This document shows, piece by piece, positions 1-20,237 of a stretch of DNA of 64,000 nt. Every line of letters starts with the position of its first letter. Position 1 is the first letter of the stretch. The position numbers were made by a program, and so were the translations under genes. The DNA comes from Atopsyche davidsoni (Eukaryota > Arthropoda > Insecta > Trichoptera > Hydrobiosidae): positions 17,670,001-17,734,000 of the forward strand of contig JAILWY010000012.1 of assembly GCA_022113835.1 (NCBI GenBank), written 5' to 3'. The notes under the pieces were generated by a model. It saw only the letters and a program-made list of their open reading frames with translations. It did no database searches and was not told the origin of the DNA.

Positions 1-2132
1 ATCCTATATGGAATGTAGATGATGATGACGATACTGACGATGAACTTTATCAGTAGGTATTACTGTTTTGATATTCATCTCATAAGCCATTTATTAGAAA
101 CCACCAAAGTGACAAATCTTAATTTAACATTGGTAAGAATATTTTGTAATTTAAATTAGTTTCTTAGTCTCCGCACACCGAATGCAGATAATGCGCAACA
201 ATCAAATCAGACTATGACAACTCATAGTCTGATTAACTCAAAGTGTGTGGGGAAGCTAACTAAAGATATTTCACTAAGCGTGGTAGTCTTTTTTATTCTA
301 AATGAATTTGAAAATATTAATAAATTCATTTTTCATATAAATAACTAATCACATTTTAAACACAATTAAATCTATTTGTGGCATTCTTTTCTCTACTTAA
401 ATTATTTCAGTGATAACTCAGCTGCAATATTTGGAGACCATCGTGAAATGCATCGTTATTTTGAAAGTCAGATGGCAGAAGTTCTGAGATCGTTTAGTGG
501 AATGTTTGAAATACTTGAGGGCATTGAACCTTCTTCGAGAGAAGGCATAGCTGATTTTAATTTCCCGGCTCTGAATGCATCTGACACAGAAAAAACTTTA
601 CGAGATGAGTATCTCAAGCCGGGATACCATGCACCAGAGTTCAGCGAGGGACAGACGAAAGCTGATAGTGACCTTGATGGAAAGTAAGCTCTAAATTAAT
701 TATCGCTTTTTTATATTTACAAATCATAAAATAGTATTAAAATAAAATAACTCAAGGTATAAATGCCCTAGCTTGAGAAGACAGCTTGTAGTGAGATATG
801 CTGTTAATTTGGTAATTTGTAGAGGGGTTTGTAAAGCTGCGTTTTAGTATATTTAAAATTAAAAATTAAGTATACAAGACAATTGCACAATATTAAATGT
901 GAGAAGAGTTTACGAATGTCTCAAATACTGCATTCAATTTTTCTTCCAGCACCGGGCATTCTTCTTTGAAATTTGTTCAGCGGTAAATGTATTGACAAAG
1001 CCATTGTGAACAAAATGACTAAACTGTTTATTCATGGATTTTAATTTATAGACATGTTTATTTCATATAAATTACAAATCTATTGTGTTTGATCAAGTGT
1101 GCTCGCTCACAATTTGAACATAATAAAATTTAAATGTATTCACACTTTTCAGAATTGCATCTGAAAACTTGAATGAGCTCTTCGCAACTCCTCAGCAGCA
1201 ACCTTCAACCCTTATTCCACACTTCTTCGGTTCAAATTCTCCTACCTTTTATGGAAAATCTGTCACCATTCGAACTATTACTAAACCAGATGGCGTAAGT
1301 CACTTTGAATATTTTAAAACATTGTAAGGCATTCACTCTAAAATAAAATACTCATTCAGTAATACCATAATCTTCTTGGCTCTTCAGTAAAAAAATAATA
1401 TGAAATATTGTAAAATTAACACAAACTACTTCAATAGTGTACTCTTTCTGGTTGTCATTTTTAATGAACTGAAACAATTTGTTAACTTGACAAAAATAGT
1501 ACAACCACTTTGTGATATTATCAAAGGAATCTAGTTCCCTACTGATTTTTCAATGAAATTGTGTTTTAAATTGATTCAATATTATTTGACATCCATTGTT
1601 ATTGTTTTAGGTTTATTTTTATCTAAAACGTTCTGACTTATGTAAAAATTAAACAAAATAATATTGACAGTAATTGAAACATGCCAGCTTAGGTACAAAA
1701 TATCATTGAACTGAGTATTTTATTAAAGCTTACCCAGTGTATTTCCAAAATGTGACAATACTTTTAAATCTTTTAAGCCTAAACTACATGACAATACGTC
1801 CTATAATTCTTATATGCTTTGCCGGTGTCTTACTATTTAAATGGTGATGTTTTCTCACTGGAGGAATCCTAGAGCCACTGTAGAACCATCGAGCACCCTT
1901 CCGCAGGACTAGTCAGCAAATTGTGTTAGCATACTGTATAAGACAACACTCCAATATTTTGGATTTTGTATTTCAGACCAGGGAAACTCAAAAAACAGTA
2001 AGAGATACAAATGGAACAGAAGAAACAACCATCACAACGAGCAGCCCAGATGGGAATCTAGGCCCTCTTGTCAGCTCCTCCGGCGACGGACTGCTTGATA
2101 ATCACATATGGAAAAACTTATTTGGCAACTAA
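1..2132 (+). CDS. HAX1: HCLS1-associated protein X-1 homologue (HAX1), 5' end outside window
   Basis: Four coding exons chain in phase: <1-52, 411-683, 1153-1294 and 1977-2132, ending in TAA, with a possible AATAAA near 2161. The assignment rests on short HAX1-like blocks: an acidic stretch in the first exon, LRDEYLKPGY in the second, and SVTIRTITKPDG continuing into a polar segment (VRDTNGTEETTITT) that matches the conserved C-terminal half of animal HAX1. Known family role: a mostly mitochondrial, intrinsically disordered anti-apoptotic adaptor that binds HtrA2 and the CLPB disaggregase. The start codon and N-terminus lie before position 1, so full length cannot be given. The family diverges fast and identity is low, but the TKPDG block and its spacing from the C-terminus make the call likely. 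Confidence 0.8.
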
Positions 2133-3907
2133 AAGTTATATTTGATTTTAAGAGAATTTTAAATAAATATTTAACATATTAAAATGGATTTCACTAAGTA
2201 CTTTCTGTCAAAAATATTAAATATAATTTTAAATGTATTAAAGTTTAGTGATATTAGTAAATAACAAATTTTAGTTTTCACATGGAATTGTTTTATTTCT
2301 ATACAATTTAATTATTTACAGAGTAATTATTTGATCATAATGTAATATTTACAATCTGCCACTGGTCCCTATTCCAAAAATATAAAATTATAACAATATA
2401 CATATTTCTTATATATACAAAAACTAAGTATAAATAATATAGAATAACGCTGTAATTAAGAAGGGTTATCAGGCAAATTTTTAAATTTTGAAGAAATTTA
2501 TTTTAAAAATTGCAAAAACCCAAGGAAACTATTTACAGAAGAAATCTATGCGGGTGCATCTCACTCGATATCAAATATAGAAAACTAAACCTCTACAGAC
2601 TTAAACATCTCAAGTAACAATATCTGCTAATATATAGCACGTGTCTTTATCGTAAGGTTATACAATATAATAAATATCATCCCATAACATTTGGTGTTTT
2701 AACTATATTGTGTTTAAAATCTGGAATAGACTTTGCTTAATAAAGATAAGTTAATTTTGTAAAGTTCTACACGAGTCAAGTTTTGTAAATTATGAAAATC
2801 ATTTACTTTCATTCAGATCGAGTATGCATTAAAGATTTGTATTCGACAAAGAGGTATGAATCGTGGATTCTCAACTATGCAAGTTTTATCACAAAAGCAC
2901 CGAAATATACATTACAAAAAAATAATTTATTTGCTCCTTACTTTATCAAACGATAGATACTTTCTAAATTAAAATACTTCGCACAATGTCTAGATTTGGT
3001 GTGAACAGCGCGGGTCTATATTATCACACCTGCACGTCTTGATATTTGGACATTGCTCGACATTGCATTTCACACGCTCCTATTCATTTAGTTTAAAAAT
3101 AAAGTCAAACTTTTCTTTGGCTAAAATTATTTCCAAGGAAATTTAATAATTAATTTAGTAGCCAGTGAACTCAATAAAATCATTATAATAATGTAATAAA
3201 ACAAAAAAAAACTTATCCCAAAGTAAAAGTGCAAATTTAAAAAGATCAAAAAGTGCTTGAGAATCAATACATGGTTAGAAAAAATACTTATTTTGAATAT
3301 CAATATTCTGTAATGATATAAAAAAAGATGTGACTGCAGCTCCAAATAATATAATAAAATGAATTATTTGATTTGATGATGCAAAGCACTCGAATGTGGA
3401 TATTATAACATGCTTCACCTCAATAGGCTATTCCTGGAATGCTTGAAAATGCACGGCTACTTCTCGGACACTCAATGAATGCAGACTTCATCATTGCGGA
3501 CTACCTTACCCGCCCACCTTTACAATATCACATCCAAACACCACTTCGACTTCTCTTTTAAAATTACTCGCAGGTATCAGGCCATTTCAATATTTACTAG
3601 ACTATTAAAAGATTTACAAAGCTTATAGGTACTTAATCTGTTTAAAATTAAAATTAAGTAAGTATTGTATTTAAGAGAAGATAAAAATAGATCTCATGTT
3701 AAAAATAAACCACTCCAGATTACTTTATATGAATCTGTCATTACTTCGTACAAGCAATGAAATATTGATGAGAGTTAGCTACCTTTATGTTTATGATGTG
3801 CAAAATATAATATTTGATAAATATATATATATAGGCTATCTATCTCCTGGAGAAAATATTTTGAATTGGTAGAACACTTCCTTGAAATGTATTGTCTTCC
3901 GTTGCAC
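2133..3907. other. AT-rich convergent intergenic region, HAX1 / Su(dx)
   Basis: This stretch holds the HAX1 3' UTR at its left and the Su(dx) 3' UTR at its right. Around 2170-2210 a short piece (TGGATTTCACTAAGTACTTT) resembles the end of the palindromic MITE found elsewhere in the window. I see no other convincing coding sequence; the open frame at 3127-3345 (-) is low-complexity AT-rich DNA. Confidence 0.5.
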
Positions 3908-11338
<7,431 letters not shown>

Positions 11339-12955
11339 CTCAATACATTTGAAGGACAGTTGTAATGAATAACCTCTCTGCTGTCATCTGAATGTCAGTC
11401 TACCATCGTAAGCAGAACCTGAAAGTTTATATTATTAAGGATTAACAGACTAACTCATAAAAAACCTTTAAACACAAGCAGCATTTTTTTAGGGATAAAT
11501 CTTTTAAACTTTTTAAATATATTCTTTTTTATTGGACAATTTTTAAGAATTAATATTTACAAAATACTTAACTTCAGAATGGTTTGTTTAGTTCAAAATT
11601 TATCACATATTATAATCTTGCATTTAAATTATTTCAATTTAAGGTAGTTCAGATAAAAAAATGACATCTTGGTTTTAACTATGGAAACTCAGAATAAGTC
11701 ATTTTCAATAAAATTACACTTCGTGTGGTATTTGTGGTTTAGACAACATGCAACTCACCTATGGAAATTTATATAAATAATAGCAATAAGTATATTTAGA
11801 ACAAGCAAGCTCTAGTTAGCTCATGGTATTAATTATTGAGAAAGTATGCAATTGAAATTAATTAAACATCAACTTCCTAATGTAACACTTGACTTTCAAA
11901 ATTTTTAACATATTACACATGAATGCACACAACACAAAAACTCATTATGACCAAAAGGAGTGAAGATTTTGTTTTTTATAATTAATATAAATAATCGCGA
12001 AACGTAGATAAATCTAAGAATATTTTTCATTATTTTTGGAAATACTAAATATTTATAGTACACTTTTTGTTTCAAAACGTCGTAGCCTAAATTGTAGAAG
12101 TGTTTACAAATAAATTAATGTGAAGAGATACAACAATAATTAAACAAATAGATTAGAAATAACACAAAAGATATCTAACTTTCCATTACGTACAAAAACT
12201 TATCATTTCATGATCAATAGATATAACAACTTACGTGATTCGAGTAATCAGGTTTGAGGCTAAATCATTATTTACCACTAATGGTTAAGCTTCCATGAGT
12301 ACATCATAGGGAAGAATTATTTTATAAAATAAATTCATGAAATCACCAACAAAAGAAATTAAATGCAGAAAATGACACAGGGCACGGCCAGCGCTGTCAA
12401 TTATATTTTTGTCATTTTTGGCTATTCTTTTATCACGCCAAACTGTTGCCATAAATAAAAATTAAGCTAATGATATTTACAATAAATTAAATTTTTAAAT
12501 TCTAAAAGCCATCATAATAATTATTATACATATGTATATGAATGAATATTAAAAATAAACATATAAATACGGTCTTTTTTTAAATTCGTAAATCGGACCC
12601 GTACCGATTTCATTACAGCAAAAAATATGTTTTTAAATTCAATAAAAGTAGAAATTTTTTAAATTGACTATAGGGTAAAAATAAATTTCCAGGTCAATTT
12701 TTTCATCATCAGACAACTATATTTGTTTGTTCCACAAAACGTCGCATCATTTTATTTTTTGCAATACGATTAATGTTTTTGTTTGTTTAATGCATTAAAA
12801 TTGAATGATTCAATTATGTAAAAAGCCTTTTTTCAGGTAAAAATTACATATTAAAGCATTTATTTTAAATTTTACAACAATCGAAAATCAATAAACAATT
12901 TTGCTCATAGACAAACAATCCATCAGCTGACAGGAAATCTCGTGAGAATTGTCAG
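11339..12955. other. Head-to-head upstream region of Su(dx) and BBLN
   Basis: The two genes are divergent here. A Su(dx) 5' UTR exon probably runs to about 11418, where a minus-strand acceptor is visible, and a plausible noncoding exon ends with a GTAAGT donor near 12234. The rest is AT-rich, without a convincing coding frame or repeat. Confidence 0.45.
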
Positions 12956-13378
12956 ATGATGGCAGATCTGGCAGATGTAAACATTGACAGCGAAATGGGC
13001 GAAGCAGCGGTTCATCCTAATAACGAAGAAAACCAAGAAATCGTGGAAGGCGATGCCGAAACGGAAGAAGATATTAACCCACAAGGTTTTATTCAGATAC
13101 TTTATTCGTTTTTGTATTGAATACTTGCACACATTTAATTTTTTTTTTCTAAATATTAAATTTTTCTTTGTATTACAGAATATCAGATGCTAGATGCAAA
13201 ACTCGACGACCTCAATATAGTCCTTGATCTGATAGAACAGAAAAATGATAACATTCGTGCCGAATTCCTGAAATTATTGCATTCCAACCAACAAATACGC
13301 GAGGAGTTTAAACAACAGAAGAAGGAAAATGGTGGTGACCAAGATGGAAACAGTTCTGCGAAGGGTGCACAATCCTAA
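12956..13378 (+). CDS. BBLN: Bublin coiled-coil protein (UPF0184 / C9orf16 homologue)
   Basis: Two exons, 12956-13085 and 13179-13378, join in phase to give 109 residues. The first encodes an acidic, disordered N-terminus rich in Glu, Asp and Asn. The second encodes a single coiled coil with the family pattern: MLDAKLDDLNIVLDLIEQKN followed by LLHSNQQIREEFKQQ. This closely resembles human C9orf16/BBLN, a small coiled-coil protein whose nematode relative has been linked to intermediate filament organisation in intestinal cells. The start is the first of two adjacent ATGs (12956 and 12959), so the first Met could be either. The remaining C-terminus is polar and unstructured. Confidence 0.88.
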
Positions 13379-14542
13379 ATATTGTTTTTTTTTTTCATTA
13401 TTGATTTTGTTTCACAAATACCTTCATGTATTTTCATATTATATATATTTTTACTGTAGGCTTAATAACATCTGAATTTCTATGTGTTGTATGTTGAATA
13501 TTTTGTTTTTTTATGTATATACAAAATGCAGGCTTTCTGGAGTATTTATTAAATGATGATTTAGAAGTGAAAACCAAAATACTTGTTTTTGTTCAGTAAT
13601 GTGATGTATTCTTTAACTTGTCTGAAATTAAAATAAGGTTTAATAAAATAGAAAACATTTTCCATATGTCAACAGTGAAAGTCTTTTTATTATTTATTTA
13701 AGTACAGTGTATGTTAATCTATATACCATACATTATTTTAACAATTCAAGAAGAAAACTATAAATTCCAACAATTAGAATTTCACAATTATCATTGATCA
13801 AATTATGTAGAAGAATTGACTACCACAATTATTTTTAGACAGATCTATCTGTCTACAGAAACTAAGCACAGCAAATTCGTTCACACACAGATAAAACTAT
13901 TATCTTAGTAAATCCATATTATATTTAGTTTGAGCCTATCCTCTTGGTAATAGATCTCCACAAATTTTATTCACAATGAGTAATTTATTATAATTGACTG
14001 TTATCCATAAAAAAGCATATATGTTGAAAAAAAAAATAGTACAAAACTTAAAACTTCCCCACCATTAAATTAATTGGTTTAAGTCAAGTTTTTATATTGA
14101 GTTCTAGGTTAAGATTGTTATAAGACACTGTAATTGAAAAATTGATTTGCAAATACTTCTAATAACTGTAAGACACAAGTAAATTTTCCTAAAGAGGCGT
14201 TTTTATAAATTAGCTGTTATTAAAAAATATACTAATATTAAAACGAATATTATTTTTTTAAATAAATTTTGTAAATTAAAAAAAAAATACTTTTAAGATT
14301 TTTTTTCCGGATTCATCATTTCGATCTCTTCTTTTCTGATGAAACTTGACAATGACTTGACTTGACTTGTCAATGTTTGACTTGACGATGTTTTTATTAA
14401 CTGGCAGCATCGCGAACCATGCTGCCGTTGGAAATTGCGAGTGACTTAAGTTATAATCAATGAGGTTATTATTTTTCTCTCAACGCAATAAATCAATACC
14501 TTATAAATATATACTTCTACAAGAATTGAATAATCGGTCAAA
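13379..14542. other. Intergenic region between BBLN and NOB1
   Basis: AT-rich sequence holding the BBLN 3' UTR (AATAAA-like motif near 13641) and the NOB1 upstream region. Around 14340-14400 there is a short cluster of TGACTTGAC/GTCAAGTC-type repeats just before NOB1. I see no coding frame. Confidence 0.45.
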
Positions 14543-16125
14543 ATGCAGAGTAAAGTTGAACATTTGGTTGTAGACACCAACGCATTTATTAACAACGCTT
14601 CGATAAAGGTTAATATTTTTGACATGTGTACAATTCCGACAACTTTGCAATCTTCATAAATAATTTAAGTATTTTACCGATTTTGGAGTTTTATTTTTAG
14701 GAAATCGGCGAAAATATATACACTATTCAGGAAGTAATCGACGAAGTCACTTCAAAACGTCAGCTTCGCCATTTAGCCGTTCTGACTTACGACTTGAATA
14801 TCAAAGATGTATTCGTTGAGAATATTAAATTCGTCACAGAATTTTCAAAGAAAACGGGAGATTATTTAAGTCTCTCGGCAGTCGATATAAAAGTAATCGC
14901 TCTCACATATCAATTGGAGAAAGAAAAAGTAGGAACTGCACATCTAAAAGAAGCCCCAACCGCCCAATGCCATATTACTTCACGACCTCCACAAATTGAC
15001 AATACTAAAAGTGCTTTAGGTTTCTTTCAACCCAATGATAAAGAAATCAAAGAATGTGATAACTCAGAAGATATAGAGGAAAACCAAATACCATCTACGG
15101 AAGAAAATGATGATCTTCATTTACGCCTGGCAGATCTCAAAGTTGATGACATCTTGGTACCCATTAAAAACGAAGATAACATAGATAATGATAATGAAAC
15201 TGATGAGAATGATAGTGAATTTTCTGATAATGGTGGGTTTATTTATTTAGGATTAGCGTGTTAAATATTGCCTTTATTATTTTATTTATTTTTACTAGGC
15301 GATGAAAGTGAAGAAGATGACGAAACCGGGTGGATAACAGTCTCAAACATAGCACAAGTTAAAAAAGATATAAATGCAGATCTCTTGGAAGAGGACACTT
15401 CAGCTGTGGCGTGCGTCACTGCAGATTTTGCAATGCAAAATGTCTTAAAACAGATAGGCCTCAAAGTCGCGACCTATGATGGCAGACTAATTCGGCAAGT
15501 TCGTACATTTATCTTGCGTTGCACTACTTGCTTTAAGACCACGAGTGTTATGACTAAACATTTTTGTCCAAACTGTGGTCATGCTGCTCTCAAAAAAGTT
15601 GCTGTTACTTTGGATGAGAACGGAAAACAACAGATCCATATAAATATGAGGCGTCCTCTCACATCAAGGGGCAAACGTTTCAGTCTGCCGGCGCCAAAGG
15701 GAGGCCCCCATGCGCAGAACCCGATACTTACAGAAGATCAGCCCAGAGCTAACCAACGCCCCACACGACTCGCTCGGACTAAAAACAATCCACTCAACCC
15801 AGACTACATAGCTGGTAAATAATACTAAACTTACTTTACTATTATTTGTTTTAGAAGTTCCATACTAGTTTCTGAGGTATCCTTACATTATCAAAATCTT
15901 AATTGACCTATTTTTTTATATACAACTTGTGTTTAGACACAAGATCTACGATTAACATACATTTGATATCTTCCGCTTATTAATTAGAAACTTATTACAG
16001 GTTTCTCTCCATTTGTAATGAGAGATGTAAACTCAAAATCTGCTGTACTTGGAATCAGAAATGGCGGTGATGTTAAAAACTGGATGAGGAAAAATCCAAA
16101 CGAGGCCCGAAAAAAACGAAAATAA
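14543..16125 (+). CDS. NOB1: RNA-binding endonuclease NOB1 (18S rRNA 3'-end maturation)
   Basis: Four exons in phase (14543-14608, 14701-15232, 15299-15814, 16001-16125) encode 412 residues. The N-terminal PIN nuclease domain starts HLVVDTNAFI, with the metal-binding Asp at residue 11, followed by IQEVIDEVTSKR. A long acidic, low-complexity middle follows (about 150-215). A zinc ribbon with two CxxC pairs (CTTC and CPNC) lies at about 270-300. The C-terminus is basic and ends NEARKKRK. Known role: cleaves 20S pre-rRNA at site D to make mature 18S rRNA during late 40S maturation. The last exon ends only 60 bp from the RPP40 stop codon, on the opposite strand. Confidence 0.95.
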
Positions 16126-16185
16126 TGAGATAAATTATGTATTAAACAAAAAATAAATGTATTTTTTTCTATCAAAATGATATAT

Positions 16186-19100
16186 TCAATACACATTATA
16201 ACACTGATAAAAAATCTCTTCGGAATCATTATATACAAAAGTCAACAGGTAATCTTCAGGAATATTGCATTTTTTCAGTTTTAAAGCCTTGATTCTGGGA
16301 GCATCACTGAAGCATTGTGCAGTCAATCCGATCCAAGAACATACTTTGCTGTCTGAAACATTCCTAAAATAATATTGACATTATTTCTACAATTTATTAA
16401 AAAATTATGAATGTTGTGGGTAATTATGAAAGACAAGAAAAAAATCACAATAATATTTTTAATAAAATACTTTTGTGATTTTTCCACATGTTTAATTTTA
16501 CTGGTGACCGGTTACACCAACTGCATTATCAAACTGACAGTAAGCCAATGTGAAAGGTTGGCAAAACCGGTCATCAATAAAATTAAGCATGTGGAAAAAT
16601 CACAAAAGTATTTTATTAAAATAGAATTCCACAAAGCACTCTCTGTCAAGAATATTGAATGTTATCTTATTAAGTAAATCATACACTAGACGTAAAGGAC
16701 TTAATTTACTGGACCGGAATATGTTTAAACTTACCTGAGCAACAACCGTAATTGTAAAATAAATTTAGGAGAAAACAATCCACAAATGTGGTATGCCGTT
16801 ATGAAGCCTGCACCGTGAGTGAATTCTATTGTCGAATAGCTGCTAAGGTAATCGTCTTCCGGCTCTGTGTCTCCTCCGATCGCTCTCATGCCCATCCACT
16901 CAATAAGTTCATGTATGCCATCTAGCGAGGGGACGGGGATGCGCGCAGCATGCTGTCTAATCGACTTAAGCTTAGGTGAACAGACTTCCACATTCACACC
17001 TCTTTCCGAAAAGTACTTTGCTATTGATGAAGGACATACTGTCTCATTATTTGGTTCCCACCGTACTATTAGTGTGAAGGGACTGAAGGTTTTAAGTCTC
17101 TTCTTGATATGCTCATAGTTTTTTTTTGAAGGTTTGAAATTGTCAGCTTGTATGTTTATTTCAATGTCTGAAATAAGTACAAATTTCAATTAATTATTAG
17201 TAGGAAATAATGTTAATGTATGAAGAAATTACAAATACACTTCCAGCAATAAACTTAATTACAAAACTTTGTATGCATATCCATTTATTAAGTAAAAATA
17301 GTGACTACATATTTGGTTACAGTAAAAAATTAACTTAATGTATTATAACTTAATTAAATAAATGGTTTTAAATTTATTTTACTTGCATAGTACACATGTA
17401 TATTTAATATCTTTAACTTGACTAGATAAAAAAACAATTTATATTATCAATTCAGTACATATTCATTCACTTAGCTAATTTGTAAACTAAATACAGTCAC
17501 AGATCCTACTTTTAATTTCATGCTTAGAGACATTAAAGAGATCGGGGCAGACACTAATCAATACACTCACAATATGGAGTTTTCACAGCACAAATAAGTA
17601 TAAAGCATACATTTATTCTTCATGCCTAACCATAGTGTTGAAATTTAAGTCAAGATTGTTAACTTTAACAAAATTGTGAAGATATTCTAAATCACTTGAT
17701 GTTAAATTTGACCAACATTCCAATTCATTAAGGATTCGTAGTTTACCACAACCATTAAGCAAACGGTTTACAGTCAACATGGTCAAACTATCTGATTGTA
17801 AAATTCTTAGCTCTTCCAGAAATAAAAATGGGTTCTTGTCCATAACTCTATCGAACAGTCGGTCAGAAGTGGTGCACATAGTGCCCAAATGTATAGAACG
17901 AATATTAACACAATTTCCTAAAAGGAATTCCATCTGCTCTTCAGTTCCTTCACAAACACACATGAGACGCTCCAGGCTGTGAAACGGAAACCAATCAATC
18001 TTCCGCGTGTATACAGATGTATGCTGAACAAATATGCAATTATACAGTGTCAAGCTTTGCAAGTTTGGACAGAACTGACTGATGTACATCAAAGCGTTCA
18101 TGTCCAATTGATCAACATGCTCTAAATGGAGATTGATTAAGTTAAATCCTTTCACTTCCAAAACCTGCTTAATCTGGTCAGCGAAAAAATCACAAGACAA
18201 TAATTTCAATTCAGATAATTCAGGAAGACCAATCAATATTGTCAAATCATTCAATAATGAATTGTGGAAGATGGAAACAAAATGGATCATTGGACAAAGC
18301 TGCACAAGGAGCTGTAAGTGAGCTGAAGTTGTATATCGACTCACATATTTACGCAAGTTAAATGGACCGGCCATAGAATTTGTGATATCAATGTACTCGA
18401 GTACACGTCCCAACTCATCACATCGACCCATATCTTCCAACTTTAGACAATTTAGAAGAAGCTTTGTATACCCCGATATAGTAACACATGTTCTGTACAA
18501 CTGAACACTACGCAAATCAGGACATCTCATTAAGTAATTTACACTATCATCTGATATGCTCTTGGAACTCGTAACATCCAAAGATTGCAGTTTGGGGCAA
18601 CTATCGCAGATCGCTTCCAAGATATTATCAGTGCAATCATAGTAAATTGTAAGATGCTTGAGTTTGTGAAGTGCCTTTAGCCCGGAAACTATGGTAGGTT
18701 CCATATCAGAAGTCTTCCATCCGCCGGAGAGCGATCCCAAGTTCAACGCTTGTAATCCAGTAAGTAGGGAAAATTTCATATAAAAAACGTGACGCATCAT
18801 TTTTGGAATTACATCAAAATTAAGTTTGGTCAAATTTCTAGTCAGTAAAACTTCAGTTAAACTCACGGCTACATTCATTTTGCCAATAAACTTTGCCATA
18901 GATCCTCTGAATCCCATGGAGTTCTTTGTTTTTTCAAGCAAATTGTAAAGAGATCGATAAACTTCATCAGCAAAAGTGTCAAAAAGCATCCACGGTATAT
19001 TAAACTCTAGCAAATCCCTGAGACAGCTAACACTGGAACTAAGAAGTGTAGAGGCCCGCACAGAGTCTCCGCGTGATAGATTGGTGATGGAGGGCATGAG

Positions 19101-20237
19101 ATCCTCTCCTATCTTGGCCACCCAGTCTGCCACTCTGGACAAGGCCAGATCTTCCAACCTCGTTGGTTGTCTAATGCTTGGCATTATGCTGAAAAAAAAA
19201 GTTATTTGCAAACTCCAACAAGAATACTCTACAATCAAACAAAGGATAATACTAATGTACTCACAGTAAATTGTTTTTCCAGATGATTTAGTATACTTTT
19301 TTCCTTCTATGCCTAGCTCCTGATAAGACAATGTGTTCAGAACGATGAGCAGGTTGCCTTCAGGAGTGAATGCCACACTATTGTCTACCTCTGCATCTGT
19401 CCCGATGCTCACGCATGATAGAGAACCTAAAATACAGACCACCTCTGCTAAAGTCAAATTCAAGCCTATATTTTTTTGGCAAAAACATCTCATTCCATCC
19501 AGCATGACAAAAAAGTCAATGTTTTATGTGCATTATTTATCAACAGAGAAAATAAATACGCCGCCCACTCATCCCGGAGCTCCAGTAACTAAGTGCTGAG
19601 TGTCCATGTTTATTCTGTCATATCATAAATAAAAGACAAATTGCCCTGCCTAAAGCTTTATACTTCAAAATATATTATTAAACCATGATAATTCAAATTT
19701 CCAAAGAGACAGTAATAATCAGAATATATTCACAAAAATAGTGTGATAGTAATTTTTTTACTATTTATTCACATCCATGCATTGATATAACCAGATATTT
19801 GTTGTGTCACTTACAAGCATATATACCGGGTAAATATTATAAGAAACCGTTGTAAATTTATGTCAAACAATAGTAAAAAAAGATTTTACCTTGTTTGATA
19901 AATGCCTCAACAAAATTTGGCTCGAGAAACTCGGCCAATATACACTCATTTAACTTATAATATGAACTATCATTGAAAAAATCTTCAACTTCTTTTGGAA
20001 TATCACAATGAGTATTGGCGCACAAAATAAATATCTGTGAAAATGAAAAACATAGTATGCTATTAAATGTAAAATAAGTTAATTAAATAATACTTATTTA
20101 AATATTTTAAAATACCAGCTCACACTGTGATAAAGTTTATCGGATACTTCTTCAACAATATTCTTTTCCGACAGTCTATTTCGTACCACGGCTCCCGATT
20201 TAGGCGGTCGAAATTGCCATACTTCTGGACTCAACAT
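16186..20237 (-). CDS. RPP40: Ribonuclease P/MRP protein subunit p40
   Basis: Five exons in phase (20237-20124, 20034-19890, 19426-19265, 17167-16735, 16363-16186) encode 343 residues, close to the 363 of human RPP40. The best match is DAEVDNSVAFTPEGNL followed by LGIEGKK and SSGKTI, equivalent to the DEDNTVALLPNGKL region of the human protein. The C-terminal AYHICGLFSP and WIGLTAQCFSDAP match the human ITGFILPE and WVTLSVQGFADSP blocks. Known role: a protein subunit of nuclear RNase P and RNase MRP, needed for tRNA 5' processing and rRNA processing. The intron 17168-19264 contains a complete intronless LRR gene on the same strand. The donor GTGAGT at 19264 joins in phase only to the acceptor at 17168. 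Confidence 0.9.
16452..16640. mobile_element. Palindromic MITE in an RPP40 intron
   Basis: The left arm ATAAAATACTTTTGTGATTT and the right arm AATCACAAAAGTATTTTAT are near-perfect reverse complements about 190 bp apart. Inside them are ACTGGTGACCGGTT and AACCGGTCATCAAT. The right end carries AATTCCACAAAGCACT. It sits in the last RPP40 intron (16364-16734). Confidence 0.88.
17613..19184 (-). CDS. Leucine-rich-repeat protein nested in an RPP40 intron, function unknown
   Basis: A single uninterrupted frame of 523 residues, starting at the ATG at 19184 and reading MPSIRQPTRLEDLALSRVAD. After an N-terminal helical region of about 100 residues come irregular leucine-rich repeats of the cysteine-containing/AMN1 type: LKHLTIYYDCTDNILEAICD, CPKLQSLDVTSSKSISDDS, CPNLQSLTLYNC and similar. 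No clear F-box is visible at the N-terminus. The shape resembles F-box/LRR or ZYG11-type substrate receptors, but I do not recognise the orthologue. The ATG is four bases after a strong polypyrimidine-AG acceptor (19189), so transcripts probably begin in an upstream exon. The whole gene lies in the intron of RPP40 on the same strand. Confidence 0.82.
   Translation of the reverse strand: MPSIRQPTRLEDLALSRVADWVAKIGEDLMPSITNLSRGDSVRASTLLSSSVSCLRDLLEFNIPWMLFDTFADEVYRSLYNLLEKTKNSMGFRGSMAKFIGKMNVAVSLTEVLLTRNLTKLNFDVIPKMMRHVFYMKFSLLTGLQALNLGSLSGGWKTSDMEPTIVSGLKALHKLKHLTIYYDCTDNILEAICDSCPKLQSLDVTSSKSISDDSVNYLMRCPDLRSVQLYRTCVTISGYTKLLLNCLKLEDMGRCDELGRVLEYIDITNSMAGPFNLRKYVSRYTTSAHLQLLVQLCPMIHFVSIFHNSLLNDLTILIGLPELSELKLLSCDFFADQIKQVLEVKGFNLINLHLEHVDQLDMNALMYISQFCPNLQSLTLYNCIFVQHTSVYTRKIDWFPFHSLERLMCVCEGTEEQMEFLLGNCVNIRSIHLGTMCTTSDRLFDRVMDKNPFLFLEELRILQSDSLTMLTVNRLLNGCGKLRILNELECWSNLTSSDLEYLHNFVKVNNLDLNFNTMVRHEE

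Noticed and set aside
19185..19505. Joining RPP40 exon 3 and the LRR frame as one 630-residue protein
   Set aside because: The frame is merely open through an intron. RPP40 homology stops at the GTGAGT donor and resumes at 17167, and a spliced join to the LRR acceptor ends in TAA.
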